A stretch of DNA of 46,831 bases from Candidatus Omnitrophota bacterium. GTDB taxonomy: Bacteria > Omnitrophota > Gorgyraeia > Zapsychrales > Fredricksoniimonadaceae. Positions within the stretch are counted from its first letter, which is position 1. Every line of letters starts with the position of its first letter. The stretch is from the NCBI GenBank assembly GCA_015232565.1, contig JADFZK010000005.1:1-46831 (forward strand), in the 5' to 3' direction. The position numbers and the translations under genes were made by a program. Below the pieces are notes generated by a model. The model worked only from the letters and a program-made list of their open reading frames with translations, did no database searches and was not told the origin of the DNA. Shown piece after piece: positions 39,450 through 46,831 of this stretch.

Positions 39450-40224
39450 TATGCTGGAAAAAGCCCTGGCGGTGTCGACGCTTGATGATCTATCCGTACG
39501 CACGGTAAGCGGGTATCAGCGGATATATTTTGGGGATGAATTTTGTGAGGAGCTTTTTCCCTCGGCTGGCGATATTCGCTCGGTTTTGCGTTGGTGCGCG
39601 GGAAAAGGCCTGGCCGTATCAGTAGTTACGCCTTTTTGCAGTGAGGCGCGTTTCGACCGGATCTGCCGGGCTGTTACCGGTATGCCTGCCGGGGTAGAGC
39701 TGGTTTGTAATGATCCGGGCCTTCTGGCCCGGGCTGGTCGGGAGCCGGGTCGACGTGGTTCATTGGTCTTGGGCCGTTTAATGTTGCGGAGCAAGCGGGA
39801 TCCCCGTTTGGGAACGCTGGCGGCTTCTGAAGATGTTAGGCGTGCGTTGGCTGTTTCCTGTCTGGATGATCCCGCCTTTCAGCGGTTGCTTCTTTCTTAT
39901 GGTGTTAAAAGAGTTGAATTGGACAATTCTTTTCAGGGTTATTTGTTTAATTTGATCCCGCAATTGCGGGCGGCCTTGCACTGGCCGTATGTTTATCTGA
40001 CCGCTACCACAGAGTGCTTGTTCCGGCCGGCCTTGCGGAAGACGGGCTGTGGTCGGGAGTGCCGTTCCGGCCAGCTGGTTTCGAAAATAGCCAGTGCTGG
40101 CGTGGCTATCATCACGTCAGGCAAAGCCGAAGTATATCGCAACACCAGGATGCCTTCGTCCGCGCAGTTGCAGGCTTGGGGCGTGGATCGCCTGGTGTAT
40201 GCCCGGGAGAAGAATATATGTTAG
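39439..40224 (+). CDS. U32-like (UbiV-like) partner protein
   Basis: 261 residues from the ATG at 39439 (an ATG at 39451 is also possible), overlapping the preceding gene by 11 bases. The sequence YQRIYFGDEFC, then SVVTPFCSEARFDRI, GVKRVELDNSF, YVYLTATTECLFRPAL and the pair GCGRECRSG resembles UbiV-type U32 proteins, which lack the protease-like C-terminal part and form heterodimers with UbiU. Cysteines placed in the second half could ligate a 4Fe-4S cluster. The family call is less certain than for the upstream gene. Confidence 0.65.
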   Translation: MKNNMLEKALAVSTLDDLSVRTVSGYQRIYFGDEFCEELFPSAGDIRSVLRWCAGKGLAVSVVTPFCSEARFDRICRAVTGMPAGVELVCNDPGLLARAGREPGRRGSLVLGRLMLRSKRDPRLGTLAASEDVRRALAVSCLDDPAFQRLLLSYGVKRVELDNSFQGYLFNLIPQLRAALHWPYVYLTATTECLFRPALRKTGCGRECRSGQLVSKIASAGVAIITSGKAEVYRNTRMPSSAQLQAWGVDRLVYAREKNIC

Positions 40225-41270
40225 CGGTCATGCAGATCACTGAACGTTGTGATCTGCGCTGTCACTATTGTTATTTACCGCCGGCTTCCGCGCGGGATAT
40301 GCCTTTGGCGCTGGCTTTGCGGACAATCGACCGTTTGGTGGATATTGCCCGGAGCCAAAAGGTGAAAGACCCGGTCTCAATTTGTTTTCATGGCGGGGAA
40401 CCCACTTTGGTGCTGGCCCGGGTGGCCCGGGTGATGGCTTATGCACGAAGGCGCGGGATCAACGATTTTATTATTGCCACCAATGGCGCCGGGCTTGACC
40501 GTAAAATGGTTGATTATATTGTGGCTAACCGGATTAGTATAATTATGAGCGTGGACGGAGTGGCGCCGGCCCATGATCACCAGCGGGTCTTTCCCGATGG
40601 CCGGGGATCATGGCGGCTGGTGGATCGTGCGCTTGATCTGCTGTCGGAACATGCCGATTCCTGGGCGGCCGGTTTACGGCGTAATCCGTTCCGTTTTCGG
40701 GTTACACTTACTCCGGCCAGTAGTGTTTTCCTGGCGCGGACGGTGCGTTATTTAGCGGCCAAACCGTTAGCGCGGCATGGATATATCACCCTGGTCCCGG
40801 GCAATTATCCCGGAGCCAGGTGGCCGGAGTACAAAGAGTTATTAAAGTTGTTCAGGGGTCAGGTTGAAGAGATCAAAGGCTTATTTCGGGAATGTGATCT
40901 GGCTGGACAGCCGCGCCCCAGGGTGTGTCTGAATGAGTGTTTAGGGGCCGCCAGTACATCTTTGGGGTATTTGACTGCTACTCAGGCCGAGCCTTTTTGC
41001 GGCCCGGGAGAACAGGTCATGGGCGTAAGTATCGACGGGCGTATCTATGCTTGTCATTTACGGGCGGTTAATTGTCAGGAAAAGGATAACGACCTTTATT
41101 GTGTCGGCACGGTTCAGAAGGGCTTAAGTCAGCCGTTGCAGGACGGGCTTTTTACTGTCCTGGGTCGGAATCCAAAATGTTCCTGTTTATACTGGAATGC
41201 CCGGGAGTCGGGTTTGCCGGAAACACCGGTCCGCGCCAGCGCGGCTCTTTACGAAGCGTGGTGTTCATGA
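40218..41270 (+). CDS. Radical SAM/SPASM protein
   Basis: 350 residues from the ATG at 40218, overlapping the upstream gene by seven bases. The cluster motif C11, C15 and C18 (ITERCDLRCHYCYLPP) is near the N-terminus and is followed by CFHGGEPTLV, TNGAGLD and MSVDGVAPAHDHQR, typical of the SPASM maturase group. The C-terminal part has FCGPGEQVMGVSIDGRIYACHLRA and later CSCLYW, fitting an auxiliary cluster. The next gene begins within its stop codon (ATGA), so the two are translationally coupled and may form a pair. Confidence 0.87.
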   Translation: MLAVMQITERCDLRCHYCYLPPASARDMPLALALRTIDRLVDIARSQKVKDPVSICFHGGEPTLVLARVARVMAYARRRGINDFIIATNGAGLDRKMVDYIVANRISIIMSVDGVAPAHDHQRVFPDGRGSWRLVDRALDLLSEHADSWAAGLRRNPFRFRVTLTPASSVFLARTVRYLAAKPLARHGYITLVPGNYPGARWPEYKELLKLFRGQVEEIKGLFRECDLAGQPRPRVCLNECLGAASTSLGYLTATQAEPFCGPGEQVMGVSIDGRIYACHLRAVNCQEKDNDLYCVGTVQKGLSQPLQDGLFTVLGRNPKCSCLYWNARESGLPETPVRASAALYEAWCS

Positions 41271-42340
41271 ACAAGTTAACGGTCCGAAAAGTTAAACTGG
41301 CGTTGACCACGGATTGTAATCTTTCCTGCCCGTATTGTTTTGTGGAACAGGATGAAGGCGTTATGTCCTGGGGAGTGGCCCGGGATGCGGTCGACCTGTT
41401 GCTGCGATCGGCGGGCCGGGAGAAATTGTTGTCTCTTTATGGTGGTGAACCTTTGTTGTGTTTCGACCTGGTCGCACGCGTTGTGCGGTATGCCCGCGTC
41501 CAGGCTGGCAAAACGGGCAAGATCCTGACTATAAATTTGTGTACCAATCTGCTTTTGCTGGATCCGCAGATGGCTCTTTTCTTTGCTCGTGAAGATGTCA
41601 AGGTCATCGTCAGTGTGGTTGGACTGCGCCGCGATCACGACCGTATTCGGCTATCGGCCACAGGGGTTGGCTCATATTCGGGAGTTGTCAAGAACCTGCC
41701 TTTGCTTTTTGAATATTTGCCCAGGTTAAATATCGGGGCGGCTTTTTGTGTGCATCCATTAACGGTCGGGTCGCTGTTAATCAATTGGGCTCATCTGTTG
41801 GAGCTGGGGTTTAGGCATGTGAATATTGAGATCATTCGTGATCAACATGGCTGGACCGAAAGGCGTCAGAGTTTGTTCGCGGTGGCTATGAAGGCAATAG
41901 CCCGGGAAGTGCTGATTAGAGCGAGTAGTGCGGATCCGGTATATCTAAATCCGGTAAATTGGGAGATCCGTAATGGGTTATTAACTCGTCCTGGGGCGTC
42001 CTGGTGCCCTTTCGAATATTTTCTGGAAGTTTATCCGCGCGGAGGCGTGGCTTGCTCGCCTTTTTTGCATAATAGTCCTGATATCGCGCGTTATCAGGTG
42101 GCGGTTCAGCCCGCCAGGGTGGCGCGTCCGGCGTATTGTAATGGCCAGTTAAGGCCCGCTGTTTGCGCAGAATGCCGGCAAAAATATTTGTCGGCAGAAT
42201 GTTCTTTCCCTGGTGCGGACCAGGTCCGTCGGGAGTATTTACGCCAGGCAGTGGCGGTGGCCCGGGCCTTGCAGTCTTCATCCCGCAGGCGCGATGTTCG
42301 GCGGTATCTGGATTCAATAAGGCAGGAGGTATGTTTCTAA
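41267..42340 (+). CDS. Radical SAM protein with C-terminal cysteine region
   Basis: 357 residues from the ATG at 41267, which overlaps the previous stop as ATGA. The cluster motif is C17, C21 and C24 (TTDCNLSCPYCFVEQDE), followed by SLYGGEPLLCF and MALFFARED. The C-terminal region has WCPFEYFLEVYPRGGVACSP and YCNGQLRPAVCAECRQKYLSAEC, a SPASM/twitch-like cysteine set. The overall plan resembles the protein at 34811 (short N-terminus, GGEPLL, strong C-terminal cysteines). It is the sixth radical SAM protein of the cluster. Confidence 0.86.
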   Translation: MNKLTVRKVKLALTTDCNLSCPYCFVEQDEGVMSWGVARDAVDLLLRSAGREKLLSLYGGEPLLCFDLVARVVRYARVQAGKTGKILTINLCTNLLLLDPQMALFFAREDVKVIVSVVGLRRDHDRIRLSATGVGSYSGVVKNLPLLFEYLPRLNIGAAFCVHPLTVGSLLINWAHLLELGFRHVNIEIIRDQHGWTERRQSLFAVAMKAIAREVLIRASSADPVYLNPVNWEIRNGLLTRPGASWCPFEYFLEVYPRGGVACSPFLHNSPDIARYQVAVQPARVARPAYCNGQLRPAVCAECRQKYLSAECSFPGADQVRREYLRQAVAVARALQSSSRRRDVRRYLDSIRQEVCF

Positions 42341-42377
42341 TGTCGGGAACTGATCGTAACTTTTGTGAAATGATAAT

Positions 42378-43286
42378 ATGTCAATAAGCCTGGAGCTTCT
42401 GTTGTTCCTGGGAATTATCGTCTTGGGGGTGGTTTCTTTTCGTCAGGATGTCCGGACCAGTCGCATATCGAATGTATGGATGTTGCTGGCTTTGGGGTAT
42501 GCTCTGGTGGTGAGGTTGTATTATATTCTCCCGGGTATCGAGGGCTTGGTTTTCAGGCCGCAGAGCCTGGTTAACTGGGTGGTTAGCCTGGTGGTAGCGG
42601 TCTTTTTCTGGCGCAAGAAATGGTGGGGCGGAGGTGACGCCAAGCTTTTTGTTTGTTATGTGGCGTTGATCCCAAGCTCGCGTTATGGTTTAGTGTATTT
42701 CAGTCATTATTTCTCGGCGTTCCTGCTTTTGCTGAGCACGTTCATTCCGGCGGCGTTATGGATCATGTGGCGGGCACGTAGGGAATTGTTTCTTCCTTCG
42801 GCCGGTAATGTTGCGAGTGTACCAGCCCGGACCCGGCGTCCCTGGCAGGAAGATCTGCGGGTAATGGCTGGTTTTGCGGCGCTTTTTTTTGCTACGCATT
42901 GGTTGGCGAAAAGCCTGGGAGCTTACGTGCCGCTTTTGGGTTCTTGGGTCTGGTTGTTTTACTTCATTATTAGTAAAGGTTTGCGCCGGTTGTTTCGGGT
43001 GCACCCGTTCGCGGTTGTGGCGGTGTGGTTATTATCTGTTGTGGGCATGTTATATTCTGCGGCGGATGTGTGGGGTATTCTAAAGCCCCTGGGATTGAGC
43101 TTCTTGTCGGCGGGGGTATTCCTTTTTCTGTCTGGCCAGGTATTTAGTGCGGTGGATGAGCATCTTACGCGTGTTCGTGCGCAAAATATGGCTTTTGCCG
43201 GATGGCTGTTCCTGGGAGCCTTGTTGGTCTGGTTCTCACGCGATATATTGTTTTGGTTAAATTGGTTGCGGGGTATATTTTCCTGA
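42378..43286 (+). CDS. Type IV prepilin peptidase (A24 family), enlarged
   Basis: 302 residues with about seven to nine hydrophobic spans. The two catalytic aspartates of the GxGD family are present: D24 in FRQDVRTSRISN and D87 in WWGGGDAKL. Spacing and the small soluble loop match TadV/CpaA-like peptidases, but the protein is about 130 residues longer than those, with extra membrane spans after residue 160. Family role is removal of the leader from type IV pilins at the inner membrane. A Flp-like pilin gene lies 1.8 kb downstream on the opposite strand and is the obvious substrate candidate. Confidence 0.85.
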   Translation: MSISLELLLFLGIIVLGVVSFRQDVRTSRISNVWMLLALGYALVVRLYYILPGIEGLVFRPQSLVNWVVSLVVAVFFWRKKWWGGGDAKLFVCYVALIPSSRYGLVYFSHYFSAFLLLLSTFIPAALWIMWRARRELFLPSAGNVASVPARTRRPWQEDLRVMAGFAALFFATHWLAKSLGAYVPLLGSWVWLFYFIISKGLRRLFRVHPFAVVAVWLLSVVGMLYSAADVWGILKPLGLSFLSAGVFLFLSGQVFSAVDEHLTRVRAQNMAFAGWLFLGALLVWFSRDILFWLNWLRGIFS

Positions 43287-43299
43287 CAGGAAAGGTTGG

Positions 43300-44115
43300 A
43301 TGAAAAAAGGGTTAATTAAACAGGACCATGAACTGGCTGCCGACCTGGCTTTGGTTGATCAGAAGCGTGCGGCATTAACTGCCGCGGTGCGGGTCAAAGG
43401 ACGGATCGTGCGGCCTCCGTTGAAAATGGCGGTGGGTTGGAGCGGGGGTAAGGATTCCATGGCGCTGGTGCAGGCGGTGGCGGCCTTGCCAGGAGTACAA
43501 ATGTTCTTGTTTAATATCCAGGATAAATTAATGCGTTATTCCATCGCGGCGCCGTTTAATCCGGCCTTGATCCGTATGCAGGCTTCTTGTTTAGGTTTGA
43601 CAATCAAGTCGGCAGGTCTGGAGGGCGATTATCGGGCCGGACTGGACCGTTTGTTGCGGCGGTATGTCCGTGAAGGGGTGGATGCCCTGGGAATGGGGTA
43701 TATTGCTTCCCGCGGACAAAGGGATCTGGTCCATGACTTGGCCAGCAGGCATGGCCTGTTCTGTTTTGAGCCTTTTGTCGGGCGTTCTCATGGTGCGTTG
43801 ATCCGGGAAAGGCTGGCTTCAGGTATTCAGGCGATAATCGTTGGTATAGACCCTCGGGTCTTGGACGAGTCCTGGCTGGGGAGAACGGTGGATAAGGCTT
43901 TCGTAGATAATTTAAAGCTTTGCCGTGGAGCCAGCCTGTGCGGCGAGAACAACGAGTATCAAACCTTGGTGGTGGATGGGCCGCTGTTCAAGAAAAAGAT
44001 CGAGATAATTTCCGGCCGGATGATCAAAGTGCGCGGCCGGGCGTATCTTTACGTGGATCGGGCTCGGGTGGTAAACAAGAAGGTTTATTCTTCACAGCCA
44101 ACGATCGTGAAATAA
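43300..44115 (+). CDS. PP-loop ATPase, diphthine-ammonia ligase (DUF71/Dph6)-like
   Basis: 271 residues from the ATG at 43300 after AGGAAAGG. The PP-loop is S48-GGKD-S53 (VGWSGGKDSMAL). The C-terminal family signature is CGENNEYQTLVVDGPLFKK, close to the GExGEYHT-type motif of DUF71. In eukaryotes and archaea Dph6 amidates diphthine on elongation factor 2, but bacteria lack diphthamide, so bacterial members must act on something else, probably an ATP-dependent amidation. A 45-residue N-terminal extension precedes the fold. It closes the peptide-modification operon, and its last 31 bases overlap the convergent pilin gene. Confidence 0.85.
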   Translation: MKKGLIKQDHELAADLALVDQKRAALTAAVRVKGRIVRPPLKMAVGWSGGKDSMALVQAVAALPGVQMFLFNIQDKLMRYSIAAPFNPALIRMQASCLGLTIKSAGLEGDYRAGLDRLLRRYVREGVDALGMGYIASRGQRDLVHDLASRHGLFCFEPFVGRSHGALIRERLASGIQAIIVGIDPRVLDESWLGRTVDKAFVDNLKLCRGASLCGENNEYQTLVVDGPLFKKKIEIISGRMIKVRGRAYLYVDRARVVNKKVYSSQPTIVK

Positions 44116-45677
44116 AGATCTTTGTTATCGCAACTGAATTTCGCTGGCATTGTATTGCTGATCTGGTCCCGGTCTGCTCCGGTGGCCGGCAATATTTTGT
44201 AGCAATAAGCTTTCTGTCTTCGGCGATCTAATATCTTTCTTTCTTTATCACCGCATTGTTGATAGATATCAGCAAGCTGGCGGACGGGCTGAACATTGCT
44301 GGAATATGCCTGGTAGCAAATCTCTCCTTTAGTGTCGAAGCATATTCCAATATAACCGCAAATGTCGTTGTTCTTTCCCGGAGTGCCGGTATAGCATATT
44401 TGCGGGTCTTCTTGGGAGTCGCAGATCTTGCGCGCGGTCAATATGCCATTGGTTTCCTCGCGGAACATGCCATACCAGCAGGCGATCTGTTCACAGCTTT
44501 CATTCTCACGCAGGCTTTTTGATCCCTCAGTGTTTGGCGCATAACCTGCCGGGCAGGTCCGTTCGCAGAAACGGGTGGCGGAGCATTGTCCGGTCACTGT
44601 GCCGGAAGCATCGCGTACAACTTTTAAATATGTGTAATGATTGCGGTAAGCATTCAACTTCATTACGTCGGAGGTCTCAAAGTTCTTGGTCAGGATCCTG
44701 TATGGGGCGTGCCCGGCGGTCTTGCTGAGAGCATGGTGTTCTTCGATTTTGGCAATTTCTAATTTCTTACTGGTCAGACTGGTTGGTGGAGGTTCTTCGA
44801 CCAAATAAGACTGACGGGCAATAACCTCTTTGGTAAGTTCCCGGCGTTGGGGCAGGTCGAGGCTGTCGTCGTTCTCGAGCAAAAAGTTTTCGTCGACCAT
44901 ATAGTTGTCGTTTTCCAGGGTGTTAGACCCGGAGGTTGTAGTGCAGGGCTTGGATCCGGGAAAAGGATACTGCCAGCAGGAGGGAAGACAATTCAGTTCG
45001 GTTTCGGCATCCGGACCTTTACAGGCGTAAATAGTGTCGGTGGCACCGGCCGCGGGTGCGGGGTTTCCGGCAGTGGCTTTTTTAGCACAGGTTTTAACAT
45101 ATAGCCGCGCTCCCACAGAGCAATCGAAATCGTTGGCGGTTGCTTTGCAGGTTGGTTTATAGCTGGCGGAGTCAAATCGGCTATCCAGCCCGGCCGGGTT
45201 ATCCTGGCATTTCTTTTCCTCGACCGTATTGGCCGAGCTTAGTGCGAACTTGGTGCCACAGCCTACCGGCTTGTCCTGGGTACAGCATTCGCTATCGTCC
45301 AGCCAGGCTTCTTCTGCGCCGCATTTTATGGGGGAACAGGTGCGGGAGTAATAGCGCTGGGAGGCGTTGTTGTTACCTGCTCCGCAATCGCCTTTGGACC
45401 AGGTTTGCACGGCGGCGGCATATTCGGGATATTGGGTTTTAATGTTGGGCAGGACTGCTGGCCCGGGTGTGCAGACGCATTCCCTCGCTTTAAGGCCGTT
45501 CGCGCCGCCTTGCACAAAACGCTCCGAGGTCGAGTCTTGCACGCTGTCATCGGTGAGCTTGAAATAGCCCTGTACGGACTTTAGCAGTAATGGCCCGCCG
45601 ATTATAATACCGACAATGATTATGGTGGCGAGCAAGACATACTCGAGAACGGACTGGCCATTATTTTTTATGCGCAT
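44085..45677 (-). CDS. Flp-like pilin with a large cysteine-rich C-terminal domain
   Basis: 530 residues on the minus strand from the ATG at 45675-45677, with AAAGGACC upstream. The N-terminus NGQSVLEYVLLATIIIVGII is a class III (Flp/Tad) prepilin signal: cleavage after Gly and a Glu at position 5 of the mature helix. Normal Flp pilins have 50-80 residues; here a roughly 480-residue exported domain with about 30 cysteines follows. It could be a pilus-tip adhesin or a scaffold for disulphides or metals. The A24 peptidase gene ends 0.8 kb from its 3' end. It has its own promoter candidate, and its 3' end overlaps the PP-loop gene by 31 bases. Confidence 0.82.
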   Translation of the reverse strand: MRIKNNGQSVLEYVLLATIIIVGIIIGGPLLLKSVQGYFKLTDDSVQDSTSERFVQGGANGLKARECVCTPGPAVLPNIKTQYPEYAAAVQTWSKGDCGAGNNNASQRYYSRTCSPIKCGAEEAWLDDSECCTQDKPVGCGTKFALSSANTVEEKKCQDNPAGLDSRFDSASYKPTCKATANDFDCSVGARLYVKTCAKKATAGNPAPAAGATDTIYACKGPDAETELNCLPSCWQYPFPGSKPCTTTSGSNTLENDNYMVDENFLLENDDSLDLPQRRELTKEVIARQSYLVEEPPPTSLTSKKLEIAKIEEHHALSKTAGHAPYRILTKNFETSDVMKLNAYRNHYTYLKVVRDASGTVTGQCSATRFCERTCPAGYAPNTEGSKSLRENESCEQIACWYGMFREETNGILTARKICDSQEDPQICYTGTPGKNNDICGYIGICFDTKGEICYQAYSSNVQPVRQLADIYQQCGDKERKILDRRRQKAYCYKILPATGADRDQISNTMPAKFSCDNKDLYFTIVGCEE

Positions 45678-45713
45678 AGGTCCTTTGGTTGATTTTCCTG
45701 ATATCGTAATTCA

Positions 45714-45742
45714 AGTATAAAAGATAAAACTGGTTTTAGCAA
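45714..45742 (-). promoter_or_regulatory. Candidate promoter of the pilin-like gene
   Basis: On the minus strand, TTGCTA (45742-45737) and TATACT (45719-45714), 17-base spacer, about 37 bases from the start codon. Confidence 0.5.
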
Positions 45743-45798
45743 CCTTTTGATGATAAATCAAGACGTCCGCCAACGTCCGGTCAAGCTCTGAATTCTCC

Positions 45799-45827
45799 TT
45801 GACGAAAAAAAAGTCGTAAGATATACT
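45799..45827 (+). promoter_or_regulatory. Promoter of glmU
   Basis: TTGACG (45799-45804) and TATACT (45822-45827), 17-base spacer; start codon about 80 bases downstream. Divergent from the pilin promoter. Confidence 0.7.
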
Positions 45828-45906
45828 ATCCCACTTTGACGTTCCGGATGTGTTTTTATGCCCCGCGGGACACGCTTATATTAGTGTATGCCGGTTTTTT
45901 GTATTT

Positions 45907-46831
45907 ATGAAAAATGACCTGAAAGTTATCATTCTGGCGGCAGGTAAGGGCACGCGCTTTAAGTCTTCGGTGCCTAAGGTTTTACATCCGTTGGCCGGCA
46001 AACCGGCTTTGCATTATGTACTGGATGTAGCAAAAGTGGTGGGTTCTTTGACAACATATGTGGTGGCCGGGTTTCAGGCCCAAATGGTGGCCGACGCTGT
46101 TGGTGAGCGTGCGGTCATAGTAGAGCAAAAAGAACAGCTGGGTACGGGCCACGCGGTTAAGATGTGTGCCCCGTATTTTAAGGATCCAAAGGGTACGGTT
46201 CTGGTTATGTGCGGGGACACGCCCTTGCTCGACTATGGCATTATACGCCGCCTGATCTCTCGCCATGAACGCGCTGGTGCGGCGGTTACGGTCTTGTCGT
46301 GCTTGCTGTCTGATCCCGGGGTGTATGGCCGGATCATTCGTGATGCCAAGGGCGGCCTGGCGGCTATTCGTGAGCATAAAGATGCTTTGCCGGAAGAAAG
46401 AAAGATTGCTGAGATAAACACCGGGGTGTATTGTTTTAATGCCCGGGAGTTGTTTAAAGCCATAGGTGACATTAAGCCTAATGCCAAAAAGAAAGAGTAC
46501 TATTTAACGGACATTATCGAGCTTTTTCTGGCTCAGGGTTTGACGGTTGGAATTCAGTGCACCGAGGACTGGACCGCGAATTTAGGCCTTAATACACGCA
46601 CCGACCTGGCGCTGGCGGAAAGTATTTTGCGGAAAAAGATCCTGGCTCGTTTGCTGGATAGCGGGGTTACGATAGTCGATCCGAACACAACATATGTTGA
46701 GAATGACGTTTCAATTGGACAGGATACGGTTATTTATCCGTGCTCTTATATTCATCATGACGTAAAGATTGGGCGGAATTGTTCGGTGGGGCCTTTTGCC
46801 CGTCTTCGCCCGGGAGCCCGGCTGGGCAATA
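45907..46831 (+). CDS. glmU: Bifunctional UDP-N-acetylglucosamine pyrophosphorylase / glucosamine-1-phosphate N-acetyltransferase, 3' end missing
   Basis: 308 codons are visible before the window ends; the full protein is normally about 450 residues. The N-terminal uridyltransferase domain is clear: VIILAAGKGTRFKSSVPKVLH (nucleotide-binding loop), then EQLGTGHAV, VMCGDTPLL and EINTGVYCF. The left-handed beta-helix of the acetyltransferase has begun (GVTIVDPNTTYVENDVSIG, IYPCSYIHHDVKIG). The product UDP-GlcNAc feeds peptidoglycan and lipopolysaccharide. The start has no Shine-Dalgarno; the ATG was chosen because the conserved loop begins six codons later. It is a housekeeping gene and marks the end of the accessory region. 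Confidence 0.95.
   Translation, partial: MKNDLKVIILAAGKGTRFKSSVPKVLHPLAGKPALHYVLDVAKVVGSLTTYVVAGFQAQMVADAVGERAVIVEQKEQLGTGHAVKMCAPYFKDPKGTVLVMCGDTPLLDYGIIRRLISRHERAGAAVTVLSCLLSDPGVYGRIIRDAKGGLAAIREHKDALPEERKIAEINTGVYCFNARELFKAIGDIKPNAKKKEYYLTDIIELFLAQGLTVGIQCTEDWTANLGLNTRTDLALAESILRKKILARLLDSGVTIVDPNTTYVENDVSIGQDTVIYPCSYIHHDVKIGRNCSVGPFARLRPGARLGN

Overview
The window looks like a chromosomal segment of an uncultured, anaerobic, Gram-negative-type bacterium, most likely a member of candidate phylum Omnitrophota (Omnitrophica). This assignment is inference. It rests on outer-membrane traits (a beta-barrel porin, a periplasmic alpha-2-macroglobulin, lipoproteins), anaerobic and oxygen or nitrosative stress genes (rubrerythrin, hybrid cluster protein), a pyruvoyl arginine decarboxylase next to a deoxyhypusine-synthase-like enzyme, and a C-terminal signature in the first gene that I associate from memory with very large Omnitrophota proteins. 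No ribosomal marker is present to confirm it.

Layout. 1-1890: a GHKL-ATPase/HExxH protein, possibly only the end of a larger one. 2194-5066: ECF sigma factor overlapping an anti-sigma/von Willebrand A fusion. 5161-5971: AbrB-type antitoxin and PIN toxin with a visible promoter and operator. 6023-10317: ABC-F ATPase, rubrerythrin, and the agmatine-to-putrescine genes aguB and aguA. 10322-11310: nested palindromes, tRNA-Arg(CCG) and a proline-repeat secreted protein on the minus strand. 11520-19021: alpha-2-macroglobulin, porin and a 49-residue cysteine protein. 19411-21599: pyruvoyl arginine decarboxylase, DHS-like enzyme and a HisI homologue; with aguAB this gives a split route from arginine through agmatine and putrescine to a likely homospermidine-type polyamine. 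21780-25647: binding lipoprotein, Cache-domain histidine kinase and response regulator. 25699-28655: Fe-S Rrf2 regulator, ferredoxin-like protein and Hcp, with the same palindromic operator in front of both transcription units. 28820-29552: PilZ protein and response regulator.

29596-45677 holds the most unusual part: a tightly packed same-strand cluster (many genes overlap by 4-26 bases) with six radical SAM proteins, two small HxsD-like proteins, an HxsB-like maturase, a 100-residue precursor with a His/Cys-rich tail (34518-34820), two copies of an unrecognised approximately 300-residue family, a pair of U32 (UbiU/UbiV-like) proteins, two PP-loop ATPase modules (one fused to a radical SAM domain), a secreted cysteine-rich protein and a type IV prepilin peptidase. 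A convergent gene encodes a Flp-like pilin fused to a large cysteine-rich domain. I read this as a greatly expanded relative of the His-Xaa-Ser (Hxs) peptide-modification systems, perhaps tied to a surface or pilus structure. The window ends inside glmU.
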